A stretch of DNA of 64,000 nucleotides from Proteles cristata cristata (GCA_017311185.1 JAESUZ010002551.1:1798001-1862000), one strand, 5' to 3'. Numbered from the stretch's first letter, positions 1-11,804 are shown. The notes: generated by a model from the sequence alone, not told the origin. Numbers and translations: made by a program.

Positions 1-559
1 AATTCTCTCATCAATTATATGTATCCTGAAGTGTGTAGGCATGAAATGTATTGAATTCTGCAGCCTAATTTGACATGCATCAAAAAAGAAAGATGTATTG
101 ATAAATGAATAGAGGGATAGAGATTTAGAAAGATAGGTAATAAATCACATGTAAAATTTAGGTCGTGGGTATATGACTATACCACTTCTTCCAGCTTCCA
201 GCTTTTCTATAACATTTTTTTCCATTTAAATTATTTTTAAATTATTCTGTCAATTAAAATTGCTATTCAAAACAGGATTAGGTGTACTAAGCCTTCTCAG
301 AGAGAAAGACTTTATCCTCTATCATGTTTCCTGTGATTATTCTCAGGTACATTTCAAGCTTTCAATTCTCTGGCCGTATAACAACAACAAAGGAGGTCCT
401 GCAATATGAGGAAACACTTAAAAGTTTACTAATACTTGTAATTCCCTCTTTTTCTTTTGCATTCAGCCTAGAGGTCACTTTGTCCTAAAAATCTTGCCTG
501 GCATCTGAACACTTCCTCCATTAAAGACAATGCCCTTACAAATAGGGAATCACAAGTTC

Positions 560-1035
560 CAATCAGGCAAAAGAAGCCTAAGTAAACTGATGACGGGCGG
601 TAATTTTCCATGAGTCTCCTGTGTTTCTAAATGTTTTGGGAAGAATACATTAAATGTCCTTTATGGTACACAATCTTCTCAAATATGCTTATATTACAAA
701 AAGCCTTGGATAACACAGGTAAAGTCTTCTTCTAGAACAAAAGGATAGTTTGTCTACAGCTCTAATACTGTCCCTCACTGTGGAACAAATGGCAGACATA
801 CTTTCTTGACTGGTATAAAACATTCAGGTTCCCCAAGCTAAGGGCTCTTCTTTTATAACACATCCCACTGTGTATCATCTAGTCCACTTCACTCTGTGGG
901 AAGTGGGATTGAGGAAACAAAGGAAATGCTGTCATTTTGGCTATTGCTATTGCTGAGAGTAATAAACTTATTTTGTCTCTCACCCAGGAGACTCCTGTCT
1001 TCAAAATGTCCATGAAAGTATGGCAGGCTCATGTG
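560..1035 (+). mobile_element. Putative old LTR (5' copy) of an endogenous-retrovirus-like element
   Basis: The stretch aligns loosely with 5440-5945: shared blocks include an AGAACAAA.GGATAG-like block, AGCAAATGGCAGxxATA-like text, a TGGTATAAA TATA-like box, an AATAAA signal before CTTGTCTCT..CCxxGAG, and TCxTGTCTTCxxAxxTGTCCATGAAA with GGCAGGCT at the end. TATA-like and AATAAA elements in this order are what a retroviral LTR carries. The copies are strongly diverged, so the element is old, and exact ends are uncertain. Confidence 0.4.
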
Positions 1036-1949
1036 TTGGCTACAGGAAACACAATGCAATTTCAGAACCTTTATAGTCCTTCACTATTTTGCTGATGAAG
1101 ATGGAAAATTGACATAAAGGTATATTTCTGGTTGACCAAATTGTATGATCAACAAGACAATAAAACAGTTGTCCAATTCAATGCCTGAAAATGAAAAGGA
1201 ACTGGGGAAGTAGTTGTCCTAGACTGAGATCTGGGAGGTGGTTCCAAGAGTTCAGCTGCCTGAATGGTGGCCTGGATGTTGTTAATACTCCTCTGAGTAG
1301 GAGGATTTCCTCACCAACCAGGCAATCAGCTGCGGGTGTACCCCTTGCTAACAAGTAATACTAAAATTCATCATGATAGGAAAAAGTTCCACCCTCTTTC
1401 AGACAGAGGTTACAGAGACATGTACCTACGATGACCACCAAAAAAATAATAATAATGGAAACTACTTATGGGCAGAAACTAGATGAATTTTTAGAATTAT
1501 TGCTATTATCTTTGGAGACAATGTGGCAGGAATCAATGATCATTAAGAATGCAACAGCTGGGCCATCCTAGGACTAAACATCTCTTGCACTCTATCACAC
1601 CAACTTTGTCAAAGATGACTGTAAAGTCTCAGACATTTTGTAGTGAGTCCTGATTGCATAAACAAAACTTTGGCCTTCTCTGGGAGATTGCCCTGAGACT
1701 AATTCCCACAGGAAAACCTAGTGAGGCAACGACTAGCATTGAGGCTCTTCATGCTCCATATTGGGTTTACAATCCAGAAGTTCACTGGAGAATGAGAAAC
1801 TGACCCACAGTAATCTTCATAAGTTAGTATGATCAGCCCCACCCTGATAGGGAAAACTCCCTATCCTTTATTTTAAAACCAGGCTATAATTTAGATTAAT
1901 AAAAATGTAGCAAGAAATAAGGTGGATTCCTTTTTAAAACAGGCTCCAA

Positions 1950-2160
1950 GGGGCACCCTGGGTGGCTCAGTTGGTTAAGTGTCCAACTTCAGATCGGGTC
2001 ATGATCTCATGCTTCGTGGGTTCGAGCCCCACATCAAGCTCTGTGCTGACAGTTCAGAGCCTAGCCTGGAGCCTGCTTCAGATTCTGTCTCCCTCTCCCT
2101 TTTCTGCCCTTTCCCCCTGTGCTCTCTCCAAAAAATAAATGAATAAACATTTAAAAAATG
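1950..2160 (+). mobile_element. Carnivore tRNA-derived SINE (felid type)
   Basis: The head GGGGCACCCTGGGTGGCTCA, with internal promoter-like boxes, CT-rich middle and AATAAA-bearing A tail, is flanked by target-site duplications TTTTTAAAACAGGCTCCAA (1931-1949) and TTTTTAAAAGGCTCCAA (2161-2177). It is inserted into the older LTR-like block. Confidence 0.92.
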
Positions 2161-5100
2161 TTTTTAAAAGGCTCCAATATGTGAGTCAAGCCTAAACCAA
2201 CAAAAGGACATAGTACCCACAGCCTCAGACAGAAATCAATCTGCTAAGGAGTCCCAAAGCTGAAACAGATGATGTCAGGAATGATAACCTTGCCATTCAA
2301 CATAGATTTTACATGGACTACAATACTGGAAGTTTGGTTGATCAACTTCTGTGCCACTTAAAAACAAAAGCATAAACCTTACTCTATCTCCAGTAATTCC
2401 CGAGCTATTGCCAAGAGTCAGTAAACTATTTGGTCTGCCACTTGGAAAACTATAGACTGGCACATTAAAGTTACTCCTCTTTGGGATAAAAATTCCAGAA
2501 ACAAATCTTAGCTGATCAGATCATCTGGGTCATTCATGAAGCTACTTCCATTAAGGACCCATTGTATGAAAAGATCAAATTGAAATAAGCATGTAATAGA
2601 AACTGCATCAGACTGCCAAAAATGCTGCTGCCCACCATGGCAATGAATCTGCCATCACACACTGGGCACAAAGGACTGTTTTTCAGATGCAGAGGTTACC
2701 ACAGCATCCAACACTTGGGATTCATGTCAAAAGCTGACCAATTTTTCCATGACAAATTGATGGTGTCACGCCTCTGATCACTTTTCTTTGGGCTTTTTTT
2801 TTCCTTACCAGTTGGGATGCCTATTCAGGTTATGGTCTTCCTCGTCCAGTTTGATCTGTTGACTCTAGCCATACCAGTATGGCCCTCGAAAACAATCTGC
2901 TTAATATTTGTGGCTTTATGAATCATTTGCTGTCTAAAATGATGTCCTTTTTTTTTTTTAATCACAAAAGCTACCTGAAAATGGGCTGAGAGTACAGGTG
3001 TTCAGTGGACCTTCAACACTTCGTACTGTTGAAAAGTATCACTGAGCATTAGAAGGGCCCTCTCAAAAATAAAATCAACAAGATTTCTGACTCTATCTCC
3101 CTCACCTTTTCCTAGTCCACACATTTAATAAGATCGTTCAGTTACTCAACATGGCTGTCCCCAGAAAGGGATTGTCTCCTCTTGGTTGTGTCACAAAGAG
3201 GACCAATTATCAGGAAGAAGGTTGAGGTTTCTATACTTATATAATGTATAAGGTTATATACACTTATATTAAAATCCAGGTTTCTGCCCTGACTACGCTT
3301 GGACATGATGTATTTGTTTTACTTGAAAGCATCCCCCAGGATGTCCAGTGGTAGCCCTGCCAGAAGGGAGTCTAGGAGATTCAAGTATAATTCTAGTTTA
3401 GCCATATGTATTGTTTTACTGAATTGTCAATAATCCTAGACCAAAAGGACACTAATCACTTGGCTGACTATACAGCTCATCAAGACCTCCTAGCCCACAT
3501 GGACAAAGGTAGAGGACACACTCGGTCTCCATTATAAGTTTTTTTTTTTTAAATGCCTTTGTCCCTCTTGCACTTGAATGTTCTGGAGCATAGGTCTAGG
3601 TGCCAATAACAGGATAAGTAGAAATAAGGTGAAGTTTTAGCTAAAATGGGAAAAATTGATTTTGTGGCAGTGGAAGAAGATCAACAATGTAGTATGATAA
3701 TGAGGCACCTGAGAAGGAGATACTTTAGATCCAGAGAGGTATGAATGATGGAATGGTGTTAATGATCATTTCTTTTTCAGGGCCACTCTGTCATCTTTTA
3801 TAAGGACAATGCATTAGTATTCCTCTCTCAAACCTAGGAGTCTTGGTCTACCATACCCACAAGATGTTCTAACGATAATTTGCCTTAAACTTACTGAGAA
3901 ATCGATCAGAAGCAGCATAGGGAATGGCCCCAGCTTCTGTCCCCAAACATCAACACCTCCATTCGTATTGCCATTGCTCTGTCATTCCGTGAAGTGAACA
4001 ACTACCACCTAGTTTGCAGCATAGACAGACAGGAAAAGTTGGAATGACTGCTCTCAAGCAGTCTCCTCAAAGATCGTGAAGAGACGTAATTATTTTAAGT
4101 GAATCGGGAACCTTAAAATTTACTAGCCAGCAAGGAGCATGCAGGTACCATCAGCCTGTGTTGCTTAACTAGTATAAGGTCCCATTTGGTATCTCCAACA
4201 ATTGTAAATACTATTTTCTTTCCAAAGGCACTATGTATACCTTAAGGACTGTACTTCTTGTGCAGAATCTAGGTATTAACTTCTCTCCTAAAAACATGGT
4301 GGCTTCATTTTGTACCCTAGGAGTGGTTGTAAGTGGTCATAATTCACTTATGTATGGAACTAGCTCCAATATATTATTAACACTTTGGCAACTGCAAGGA
4401 TTTTAAAAATGAGACTATTTGTTGGTTATTTAGAGGTTTCCAAAGGGATAATTGATGTTACTCACATTCACCCTAAAGCCAGTTATTCAATTAGAAAACA
4501 TGGTATGAAATTTGTCTCTGACTTTAGCTGAAATAATGAATGACACTATCTCAGTCTCTGATGACATTCATGTCAACATCAACTCACTATTCAAACATTA
4601 TTATTAATGATATAACTGGCCTAAACTCCACCCTTGAGGGCCAAGTCAAAGTCTGTACAGTCATTCATCTATTCTGTGGTATATGGATTGTCATCATTCT
4701 AGATAAAAAAAAAAATAGTAATCACTTGGTTGAATATACTGCTCACCAAGTTCCCCTTCCATGGTCATGTAGACAAAAGTGGGAGATTTATTGGATCCTA
4801 AAAATTTTCAAAAATGTCAATGACTCTCTTCCACATGAATCTTATGAAGAAAAGATCTCAGTGCCAATGGAAAGGTCTCTGGCTGAGTGGAAACGTCAAT
4901 ACAGGGACTTAAAGAGAAAGCTGCCTGGCTTTCTAAGATGGACCCTCATGGTTTATGGGATTTAGCCAACTAGTTGGATCTGGGACCCTGGGCATGTTTG
5001 AAGTTAATAATGAAGGTTCATCTCATTTTGCTGTTTGGTGTTCTAACAGTAGTAGCTTTATTTAAGAGCTATTTCAGTAAAATGACCAGATTTAAATACA

Positions 5101-5188
5101 GCCTTGGTCAATCAGATTAAACAGAGTGGTTGATAGAGTGCTATATAAATGGGAAAACTGATCAGGTGGTATAGAAATGAGATTTGGA

Positions 5189-5433
5189 GGGACACCTGGG
5201 TGGCTCAGTTGGTTAAGCATATGACTTCGGCTCAGGTTATGATCTCATGGTTCATGAGTTCAAGCCCAGCGTTGGGCTCTGTGCTAACAGTTCAGAGCCT
5301 GAAGCCTGTTTCGTATTCTGTGTCTCCATCATTTTCTGCCCCTCCCCGACTCATGCATGCTGTCATTCACACTCACATTCTCTGTCTCTCTCTCAAAAAT
5401 AAATAAACATTAAAAATGTTTTGAAGGAAAAAG
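5189..5433 (+). mobile_element. Carnivore SINE (felid type)
   Basis: It begins GGGACACCTGGGTGGCTCAG and ends in CTCTCAAAAATAAATAAACA plus an A-rich tail. Imperfect direct repeats GAAATGAGATTTGGA (5174-5188) and GAAATTAGGTTTGAA (5434-5448) flank it. Confidence 0.88.
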
Positions 5434-5439
5434 GAAATT

Positions 5440-5945
5440 AGGTTTGAATATTTTGGGGAGACAATTCTCCATGGTTCTTTTGGATTTCTTTACATCTTAT
5501 GAGCAAGACAGTGGTTTTGTTTTATTCAAGATTATCTCTTTCAGGATCTTGGTATAGAAAGCAGCCTTGGAAGTTAAAGACACCGCATTTTCCCAGAGCA
5601 AATGGCAGGAAATAGTGTCTCCCTCTGGAGCAATAAACACAGATACTACCTGTCTAGAACAATAACAACTCTCTCTGGAGCAAAGGATAGGTATGCTAAC
5701 TGCACATTCTAAAAGAGCCAAGTTCCCAAAACTTAGACTTCCTTTGCTGTAATGCAAGCCACTGAGTGTGCAAGTGACATCTGTTCCTATTCACATAGCC
5801 CTGAGGAAAGTAGGATTTGGGGAACTGGTATAAATGCTGATATCCTAAACTAGTGGTACTGCTGTGAGTGCTGAGCAGTCCTTTGTCTCTGACCAAGAGT
5901 CTCAGGTCTTCTAAACTGTCCATGAAACAGCGGCAGGCTTATTCA
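5440..5945 (+). mobile_element. Putative old LTR (3' copy)
   Basis: This mirrors 560-1035 with a TGGTATAAATG TATA-like box near 5830, CTTTGTCTCTGACC and AAGAGTCTCAGGTCTTCT near 5880-5915, and CCATGAAA plus GGCAGGCTTATTC at the end. It includes an extra AATAAA-bearing block at about 5630. Assignment rests on visual matching of short blocks only. Confidence 0.4.
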
Positions 5946-6769
5946 TTTTCTTCCAAGTAGAGTAACATCTCACTTCTTGACACTAACAGCACATTTGTTA
6001 TTCTATAGCAATAGCATCCTTCCTAAAGTACCACATTGAAAAAAAAAGTTAAATAATCATTAGTAGAAAAGGAATATGGCTTATTCATCTTATTTTTAAA
6101 AGATACCTTGTAGTATATTTACATATTTAAATTAGGAAAGTAAAAGGAAATAGTGACTAAAACATTCTCAATAAATGTCATCTTTTGTCACTTGTCCTTC
6201 CCGCTGAAAATTATTTGAGACACGTTTTCTTTCCTCTGTTTCATTCTATCTTCGGTGCTGAGTGGGTAAGCTGCTAACTTCTCATATTTTAGGTCAATGG
6301 TGAAGAATGTCAACAAAATGTGTTTACAAGCAATATGTAAGGCTTAATGATGTTAATCTGTTTGAACACCATAATAATCTCAAACCTGACAAGTGTGATG
6401 GCATCTGATAAAGTACCTTTAATAACTCAACAGCTTATATAACTTTTACATTTTCTATGTGAAAAAGCTTTGTGACCCAATTTCCAAAAAAAGTATGAGT
6501 AAGATCTTGTATTAACCTAAAACTTTTAAGATTAGAAAAGAATACATTATCTTTGTGAAAATTCAAAACTTACAAAAATATACTATTTCAAAAACTAAAG
6601 AGTCCAATTAGTTTAAGAGTCCCACAAAGCAACCACTGTTAATAGCTTGATATGCAGAGACTAACGTAAGTGAATATTTAATAACTGTGATAGTCGATGT
6701 GTTATTTTTACTTTACTTATCTTGGACTATTGACAGATATGTCAATCTTCATAGCTGTATAGTTGTACA

Positions 6770-6960
6770 CTGTCCCATTACTTTGTATATGGAAATTCCT
6801 TATCTACTCCTTATTCATGGTGTGTGGTGCGTAAGGTTGTTTCTGCTTTGTTAACCAGGAAGAAAAAACAACACTGCGGTGATTATTCTTACGTTTATAT
6901 CCTTATGTACTTCTAGGAATATTGCTGTTGGATAACTAACCATGGAGAAAGAGCCAGACC
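6770..6960. mobile_element. L1-like 3' fragment (old)
   Basis: The text around TTGTTTCTGCTTT, TTATATCCTTATGTACTTCTAG and AATATTGCTGTTGGATAAC resembles the conserved 'aatgctgcaatgaacatcc ... gaattgctgggt' tract of old L1 elements. It is diverged; orientation not assigned. Confidence 0.4.
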
Positions 6961-7052
6961 AAAGGACAGTGTTGCATGAATGCTACTATTAGATTAACAA
7001 GGCCCCTCATTAATAAATCCACAGAAATACCAGCTTACAATTCTGCTCTCAC

Positions 7053-7218
7053 CTTTGTTGCCAAGGATTTGAGTTTTCCCAGTAGTGACTGTTTATTGGA
7101 ATATACAACTTCTTCCTCATTATCTTCTCCTTCCATGATAGCACAACTGTCTGCAGCTGGGAGTTCACACTCTTTTGAGTTAGTTGTCATCACTAACTTG
7201 GAATATTTGTACTCCAGT
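7053..7218 (-). CDS. ELAPOR2: ELAPOR2 exon 21 (residues about 955-1010), cytosolic tail
   Basis: Acceptor CACTACTTAG precedes 7218 and donor AAG|GTGAGA is at 7053. The 166 bp start with A completing lysine, then 55 codons reading [19 protein letters not shown] through [10 protein letters not shown]. The tail carries Y-S-K-L (about 960-963), a YxxPhi-type endocytic/lysosomal sorting motif, an acidic stretch (EGEDNEEE) and a QSLL pair. A plus-strand frame of 86 codons (6976-7236) lies over it but is only its antisense shadow. If the next intron were retained, translation would add VRAEL and stop at 7035-7037. Confidence 0.95.
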
Positions 7219-8279
7219 CTAAGTAGTGATAAATAAAGTGGCCGATTAGCATAAATTAATACTTATTTTAGGTGGTCATACAACAGCTCATTAAATGAGC
7301 TTGTAGTATAGTTGCTATACTGCTGACAAATTTCCCTCGCCTGTAGCTAAAGCACTACATGTTCTCATTTACTTACCATCCATGCACAAATCTTTTCCAG
7401 GATTTCAGAGAATAATGAAAATAATGGCGGTACGTTAACTTTATCAATGAACTTACATTGGTCAAATTGTTCAATTATGAATAACTTTTGAAAAACAGGG
7501 AGAAACCTGTTTTCAGAAAAGTCTGAATACATTTTCTTAATGTATAAATATTTGGAAGCTAACTCACTATATAATTTCCCAAATTTAGTTCATATTGCTG
7601 AGAATACCATACAGGTAAGTGATTTGGTCTTTTTTTTTTTTTTAAGTGATTTGGTCTTTATTGTTTCTCTATACAGCTCCTTCCTTTCTATTTACTACCT
7701 CAGATATTGTGCCCTGAGATATCACAATATAGACTTTTCACAGCCCCGCTGACATGTAAACCATTTTGGAAGAGTCTAATCTCCTAAAAGGTCAATATAC
7801 ATTCAGGAAATAGACTCAATATTCAACTCTAGATTCTTGGAGTTTTAGAGTAACTAGAGGTCATATCTGCCTATAAACTTGGTCTATTTCTCTGCACTAT
7901 CTTTCCACAAGAAATTGAAAAAGAAAACAGTGGAGTAAGAAGACACAATGTTGTCATGAAAAGAAAAATAGAGGCAAAGAGAGAAAACTTGATTTCTGAT
8001 CTCAGCTCTGCTCCCATCTACCTGGGTAAACCAGAGCCTCCATTGCTCTCTGTTTTATAACAGATAGGTCTAATTCAATAACCTCTAACATTCTTATTAA
8101 TATCAGAATAATAAGCATTTACTTTTCTTTTCTTAAAGGCCTTTCCTATAACTCCTTCCCTAGGAGAAATTTCTTGTCTCTCTGAGAAAAACTATTGGAT
8201 GTAACCATAATTAGGTCTAAAATTTCCACCACAAGAGATCTTTCAGTTCTTACACGGTCACTCCAATGAGGTTACTTAC
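7219..8279 (-). other. ELAPOR2 intron 20
   Basis: 1061 bp, GT-AG, phase 2. A poly-T run at about 7631-7643 is flanked by copies of AAGTGATTTGGTCTT (7616-7630 and 7644-7659), a slippage or insertion scar. No recognisable repeat or gene otherwise. Confidence 0.85.
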
Positions 8280-8458
8280 TTCCGATTCTTCTTCCAGAAG
8301 TAGCAAGTTAGAGCCACCAGCAAAACTGCAGTGAAAGCTCCCACACCTGCTCCCACTTTCAGCCAAAAGTCAACGGTTTCGCAGGTGGACAACTTTTTCT
8401 CAGGCAAAGAAATTCCTTTAATGCACCACTTAGGTTCGTTCCATACATATAAGGTTTC
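8280..8458 (-). CDS. ELAPOR2: ELAPOR2 exon 20 (residues about 896-955), transmembrane exon
   Basis: Acceptor TTTTTAAAG precedes 8458 and donor GAA|GTAAGT is at 8280. The 179 bp hold 59 codons plus two bases, reading ETLYVWNEPKWCIKGISL through FWKKNR. It has the last ectodomain cysteines (WCIKG, STCETVD), then a hydrophobic helix VGAGVGAFTAVLLVALTCYF at about 929-949, then KKNRK, a positively charged stop-transfer. This sets the type I topology: ectodomain outside or in the lumen, tail cytosolic. Confidence 0.96.
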
Positions 8459-9540
8459 CTTTAAAAACACACATAGACAGATGACATGTGAAATAAGATT
8501 CAGAAAGGAGAAGGGTTCTGTTTTTTATTCATAGTAAGTACAGAGTATCATTCAGCACTCAGCTAACAGAAGCTCCAGAAAGAGAACAGAGACAGAGAAT
8601 GAATAAGGAAATAATGAACAAAAATATAACAAAACCAAAGAAAAACATGGGTCACCAGATCAGAAGGCTCGGTACATGGTGAGGAGGTGGAATAAGAAAT
8701 GACTCTACTTAGACACACCATTTGGGCTTTTTTCCTCAAACTTATGATCGTTGACTTCTTAGTCATCTTTTTAAATGACAACATAGGTCTAATACAGGTA
8801 ACTGGAATCGCTTTCAACCACCTATGATATCTATCCAGTTCCTCCAACAAGCATCTCCCCTGGGAAGAGCAAACTCTGGATCCAGGACATGTAGGTGCAC
8901 CAGGCCTGGCAGGCTTTGGTCACCGGTGTTGGGGCAGTTACACAGACTACACCCTTATTTCCCATGCATTATTCTGCTGCCCTCCCACAGTAGGTCCTTA
9001 TTCTTATCCTCCCAAAGGAGATGACTCACTGCTGTTAAGGCAATGTTTTTCAAACTGCAAGTTGCAATCAACTAGTGAAAAATAAAATCAATATACTAAA
9101 TATCAACCAGGAATTTTTTTAATGAATAGATCAAATAACACTAACCAGAGCCAAAATTAGAGTACAGTGCATGCTTCCTTTTATATTTCAATGAATACAA
9201 TGACCAGTAGCAATCTGCATGATGATTATATCCATTGACATTAAATGACATGGAACACTCAATGTTTTGACCACTGTGTCTGACTAAATATTCTGGTGTT
9301 TGATGGTCACTTGAACAACACCCTAACAGAAGGACAACACCATGATGTGTAATTTTATTGTACCTGGACATAGGAGAATCGTATTTACTTCAAGGAAAAG
9401 TTTCATCCAAGTTACAGATAAAAATTCCCAGCATGTTTTTTAGAAAGAACGTCAGTAATTGAAAATTTTTTACTGTATGATAACTGTAACATTTTCATTA
9501 AGTTTAGTGTAAATAAAATACATTTAAAATAGGTCACATT

Positions 9541-10369
9541 TCATCCAGATGGCCAGCAAACACATAAAACGATGCTCAGCATCCCTCCTCATCAGGGAAA
9601 TACAAATTAAAACCACACTGAGATACCACCTCACACCAGTCAGAGTGGCTAAAATGAGCAAATCAGAGAACTCTAGACACTGGCGAGGATGTGGAGAAAC
9701 GGGCACCCTCCTACACTGTTGGTGGGAATATAAACTGGTGCAGCCCCTCTGGAAAACAGTGTGGAGGTTCCTAAGGAAACTAACAATAGAACTCCCCTAT
9801 GACCCAGCAATAGCACTGCTAGGAATTTACCCAAGGGATACAGAAATGCTGATGCATAGGAGCACATGTACCCCAATGTTCATAGCAGCACTCTCCACAA
9901 TAGCTAAAACATGGAAAGAGCCTAAGTGTCCATCAACAGATGAATGGATCAAGAAGATGTGGTTTATCTATACCATGGAATACTACATGGCAATGAGAAA
10001 CAATGAAATCTGGCCATGTGTAGCAACATGGATGGACCTTGAGGGTGTTATGCTGAGGCGAAATAAGTCAGGCAGAGAAGGACAAATATCATATGTGTGC
10101 ACGTATAGGAGGATTAGGAGGAACTTAACAGAGGACCAAGGGGGAGAAGAAGGGCGGAAATGGTGGGGGAAAGGGAGAGAGGCAAACCATGAGACTCTTG
10201 AATGCTGACAAAAACTGAGGACTGATGGATGTGGGGGTGGGGATGGGCATGGAGGAGGGCACTTGTGGGGATGAGTACTGGGTGTTATGTGGAAACTAAT
10301 TTGACAATCAACTATTTGTAAAAATAGTAATAATAAAAATAAAATAAAATAAACCCCCCCCAAAAAATA
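9541..10369 (+). mobile_element. 5'-truncated L1 retrotransposon (ORF2 C-terminal end and 3' UTR)
   Basis: The plus strand reads an open frame (9549-10208) whose text [20 protein letters not shown], followed by [15 protein letters not shown] and [19 protein letters not shown], is the C-terminal end of L1 ORF2. The 3' UTR runs to an A/C-rich tail. Perfect target-site duplication AAAATAGGTCACATT (9526-9540 and 10370-10384) bounds it, and the frame is uninterrupted for 219 codons, so it is fairly young. It lacks reverse transcriptase and endonuclease domains and cannot move by itself. Confidence 0.93.
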
Positions 10370-11171
10370 AAATAGGTCACATTATTTTTATAAGATGATG
10401 AGGTGAGAAATGAGGACATGTTCAAATTCAAATGCTGCATCTCTAAGTGTACATAATGACAATAAAAAGAAACATGTTAACTCTAGTCAGTCAATGATGA
10501 CTTCATTTGAAGTGCATTCTAACAAAAAATGTTCCCAGTGAAAATGGTAAAGCTCTAATGTCCAATGATAGTCTTATAGTCTTATAGCCAAAATGTTAAA
10601 ATTTCAATTTAAAAGATCCTTGTAAACCCAGAATACTTTGCAATAAGCTCCCCAAATTGTTAAAGAAAAAAAAAGATCAAGCTACTGGCACAATTTCTCA
10701 GTTATCTGTAACTATGAATTAGATGCCTTATCCCTTCATTCGGTCACCTCACTGGCAAAGGAGAAAATGGCTGACACTGCAGCTGAAGAATTTATTCTCC
10801 CAGCATGCTGGGATATTTTGCAAACAGAGTGAGATAAATTTAATGATAAATTTAAAAATATCCCTCTTAGTGATAACACAGTATCTCTTCAAATCTTTAT
10901 TACTGCATGACATTTGGAAGTAAGGCTTACTACATACTGAGAAGCTGGTATAGATTTCTAAGATCCAATTTGATAAGAGCACTTTTCTCCTAAGTTGTGC
11001 GGCTCTCATAGTTTACAACAGCACAACGTCGAAGACTTGCTGCAGTGTGTAAATGTAACTTCAAACACATCTGGATTAGATATATTTACAGAATTGGGAA
11101 CATATGCTCTCAGTCAATACAGAGTGAAAAACTGTAAAGGATGGAGCAGGAAATGGGACAGAAACACAGTG

Positions 11172-11220
11172 CAGTTATTAAAAACTGAAATGATACCCAC
11201 AGTTATTAAAAACTGAAATG
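11172..11220. repeat. Two-copy direct repeat, 28-bp period
   Basis: CAGTTATTAAAAACTGAAATG occurs, identical over 21 bases, at 11172-11192 and 11200-11220, with seven bases between. A local duplication in intron 19. Confidence 0.9.
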
Positions 11221-11654
11221 CAATCACTGTTTTTTTTTTCTATCATAAGGCTTTTGCCATCCAAAGAAATCCACCCTTGCTCATGAACATACCGTAGTTC
11301 CCACCATATCTGCAGCTTCACTTTCTGGGGGTTCTCTGAGGAAGCAGATGATCCTCCTGATGATCAGGACATCAATCATAGCCAAACGCTACATCATAAT
11401 GCCTACGTCATTCACCTCACTTCATCTCCTCACCCAGGCATTTTATCATCTCACCTCATCACAAGGAGGGTGAGCACAGTGCAGTAAGGTATTTTGAGAA
11501 AGAGACCACATTCACTTAACTTTTATTACTGCAGATTGTTACCTCTTACTGTGCCTAATTTATAAATTAAATTTAATCATAGGCATGTGTGTACGTATAA
11601 GGAAAAACAAGGTTTATATAGTGTTCAGTGCCATCCATGGTTTCAAGCATTCAT

Positions 11655-11678
11655 GGGGGGCGGGGCGGGCGGGGTGGG
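11655..11678 (+). other. G-quadruplex candidate
   Basis: Runs GGGGGG C GGGG C GGG C GGGG T GGG give at least five G-tracts of three or more with single-base loops, an ideal quadruplex pattern. It is on the plus strand, which is the template strand for ELAPOR2 transcription; the nascent RNA would be C-rich. Confidence 0.75.
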
Positions 11679-11804
11679 CACATACCCCTCATGGGGGAGG
11701 ATGGCACTACCATAATGGGAAACAGGGAGAGCTGTCATTAGTATCATATAAAGCTCACTGAAGAGCAGACTTTTTAAAATATTTTATTCAGAGGCTGGAA
11801 GTAA

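Larger units (their letters stand above)
1036..5439 (+). mobile_element. Degenerate internal region of the putative LTR element
   Basis: About 4.2 kb after subtracting the SINE at 1950-2160 and the start of another at 5189. Only short broken frames remain; the longest, 4540-4965, is 141 codons and reads as a retroviral-like remnant without a domain I can name. A segment at 3420-3620 is repeated in diverged form at 4670-4880 (shared AATCACTTGG and AGGTGCCAAT-like anchors, offset about 1.26 kb), so the interior is partly duplicated or two related fragments are joined. Nothing here is likely to be functional. Confidence 0.35.
1..7052 (-). other. Last ELAPOR2 intron (partial): decayed LTR-element block, two SINEs, L1 scrap
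   Basis: There is no coding exon here. The expected terminal coding segment (about 19 residues, with E-D-H-F and S-R-S-P-N near the end) was searched for by eye on the minus strand and not found, so it probably lies below base 1. Contents: LTR-retroelement-like block at about 560-5945 with SINEs at 1950-2160 and 5189-5433, AT-rich unique sequence at 5950-6750, and an L1-like fragment near 6770-6960. Confidence 0.8.

Noticed and set aside
4540..4965. A 141-codon frame as an intact gene
   Set aside because: It lies inside a decayed LTR-like block, a related degenerate copy lies 1.26 kb away, and no host domain is recognisable.
5424..5440. Purine-rich run as a retroviral polypurine tract
   Set aside because: It falls within the A-rich tail and target duplication of the SINE at 5189-5433.
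6976..7236. An 86-codon plus-strand frame as a small gene
   Set aside because: It is the exact antisense of ELAPOR2 exon 21, whose frame is fixed by splice sites and protein identity.
9549..10208. A 219-codon plus-strand open frame as a host gene
   Set aside because: Its protein text is the C-terminal end of L1 ORF2, followed by an L1 3' UTR and bounded by target-site duplications.
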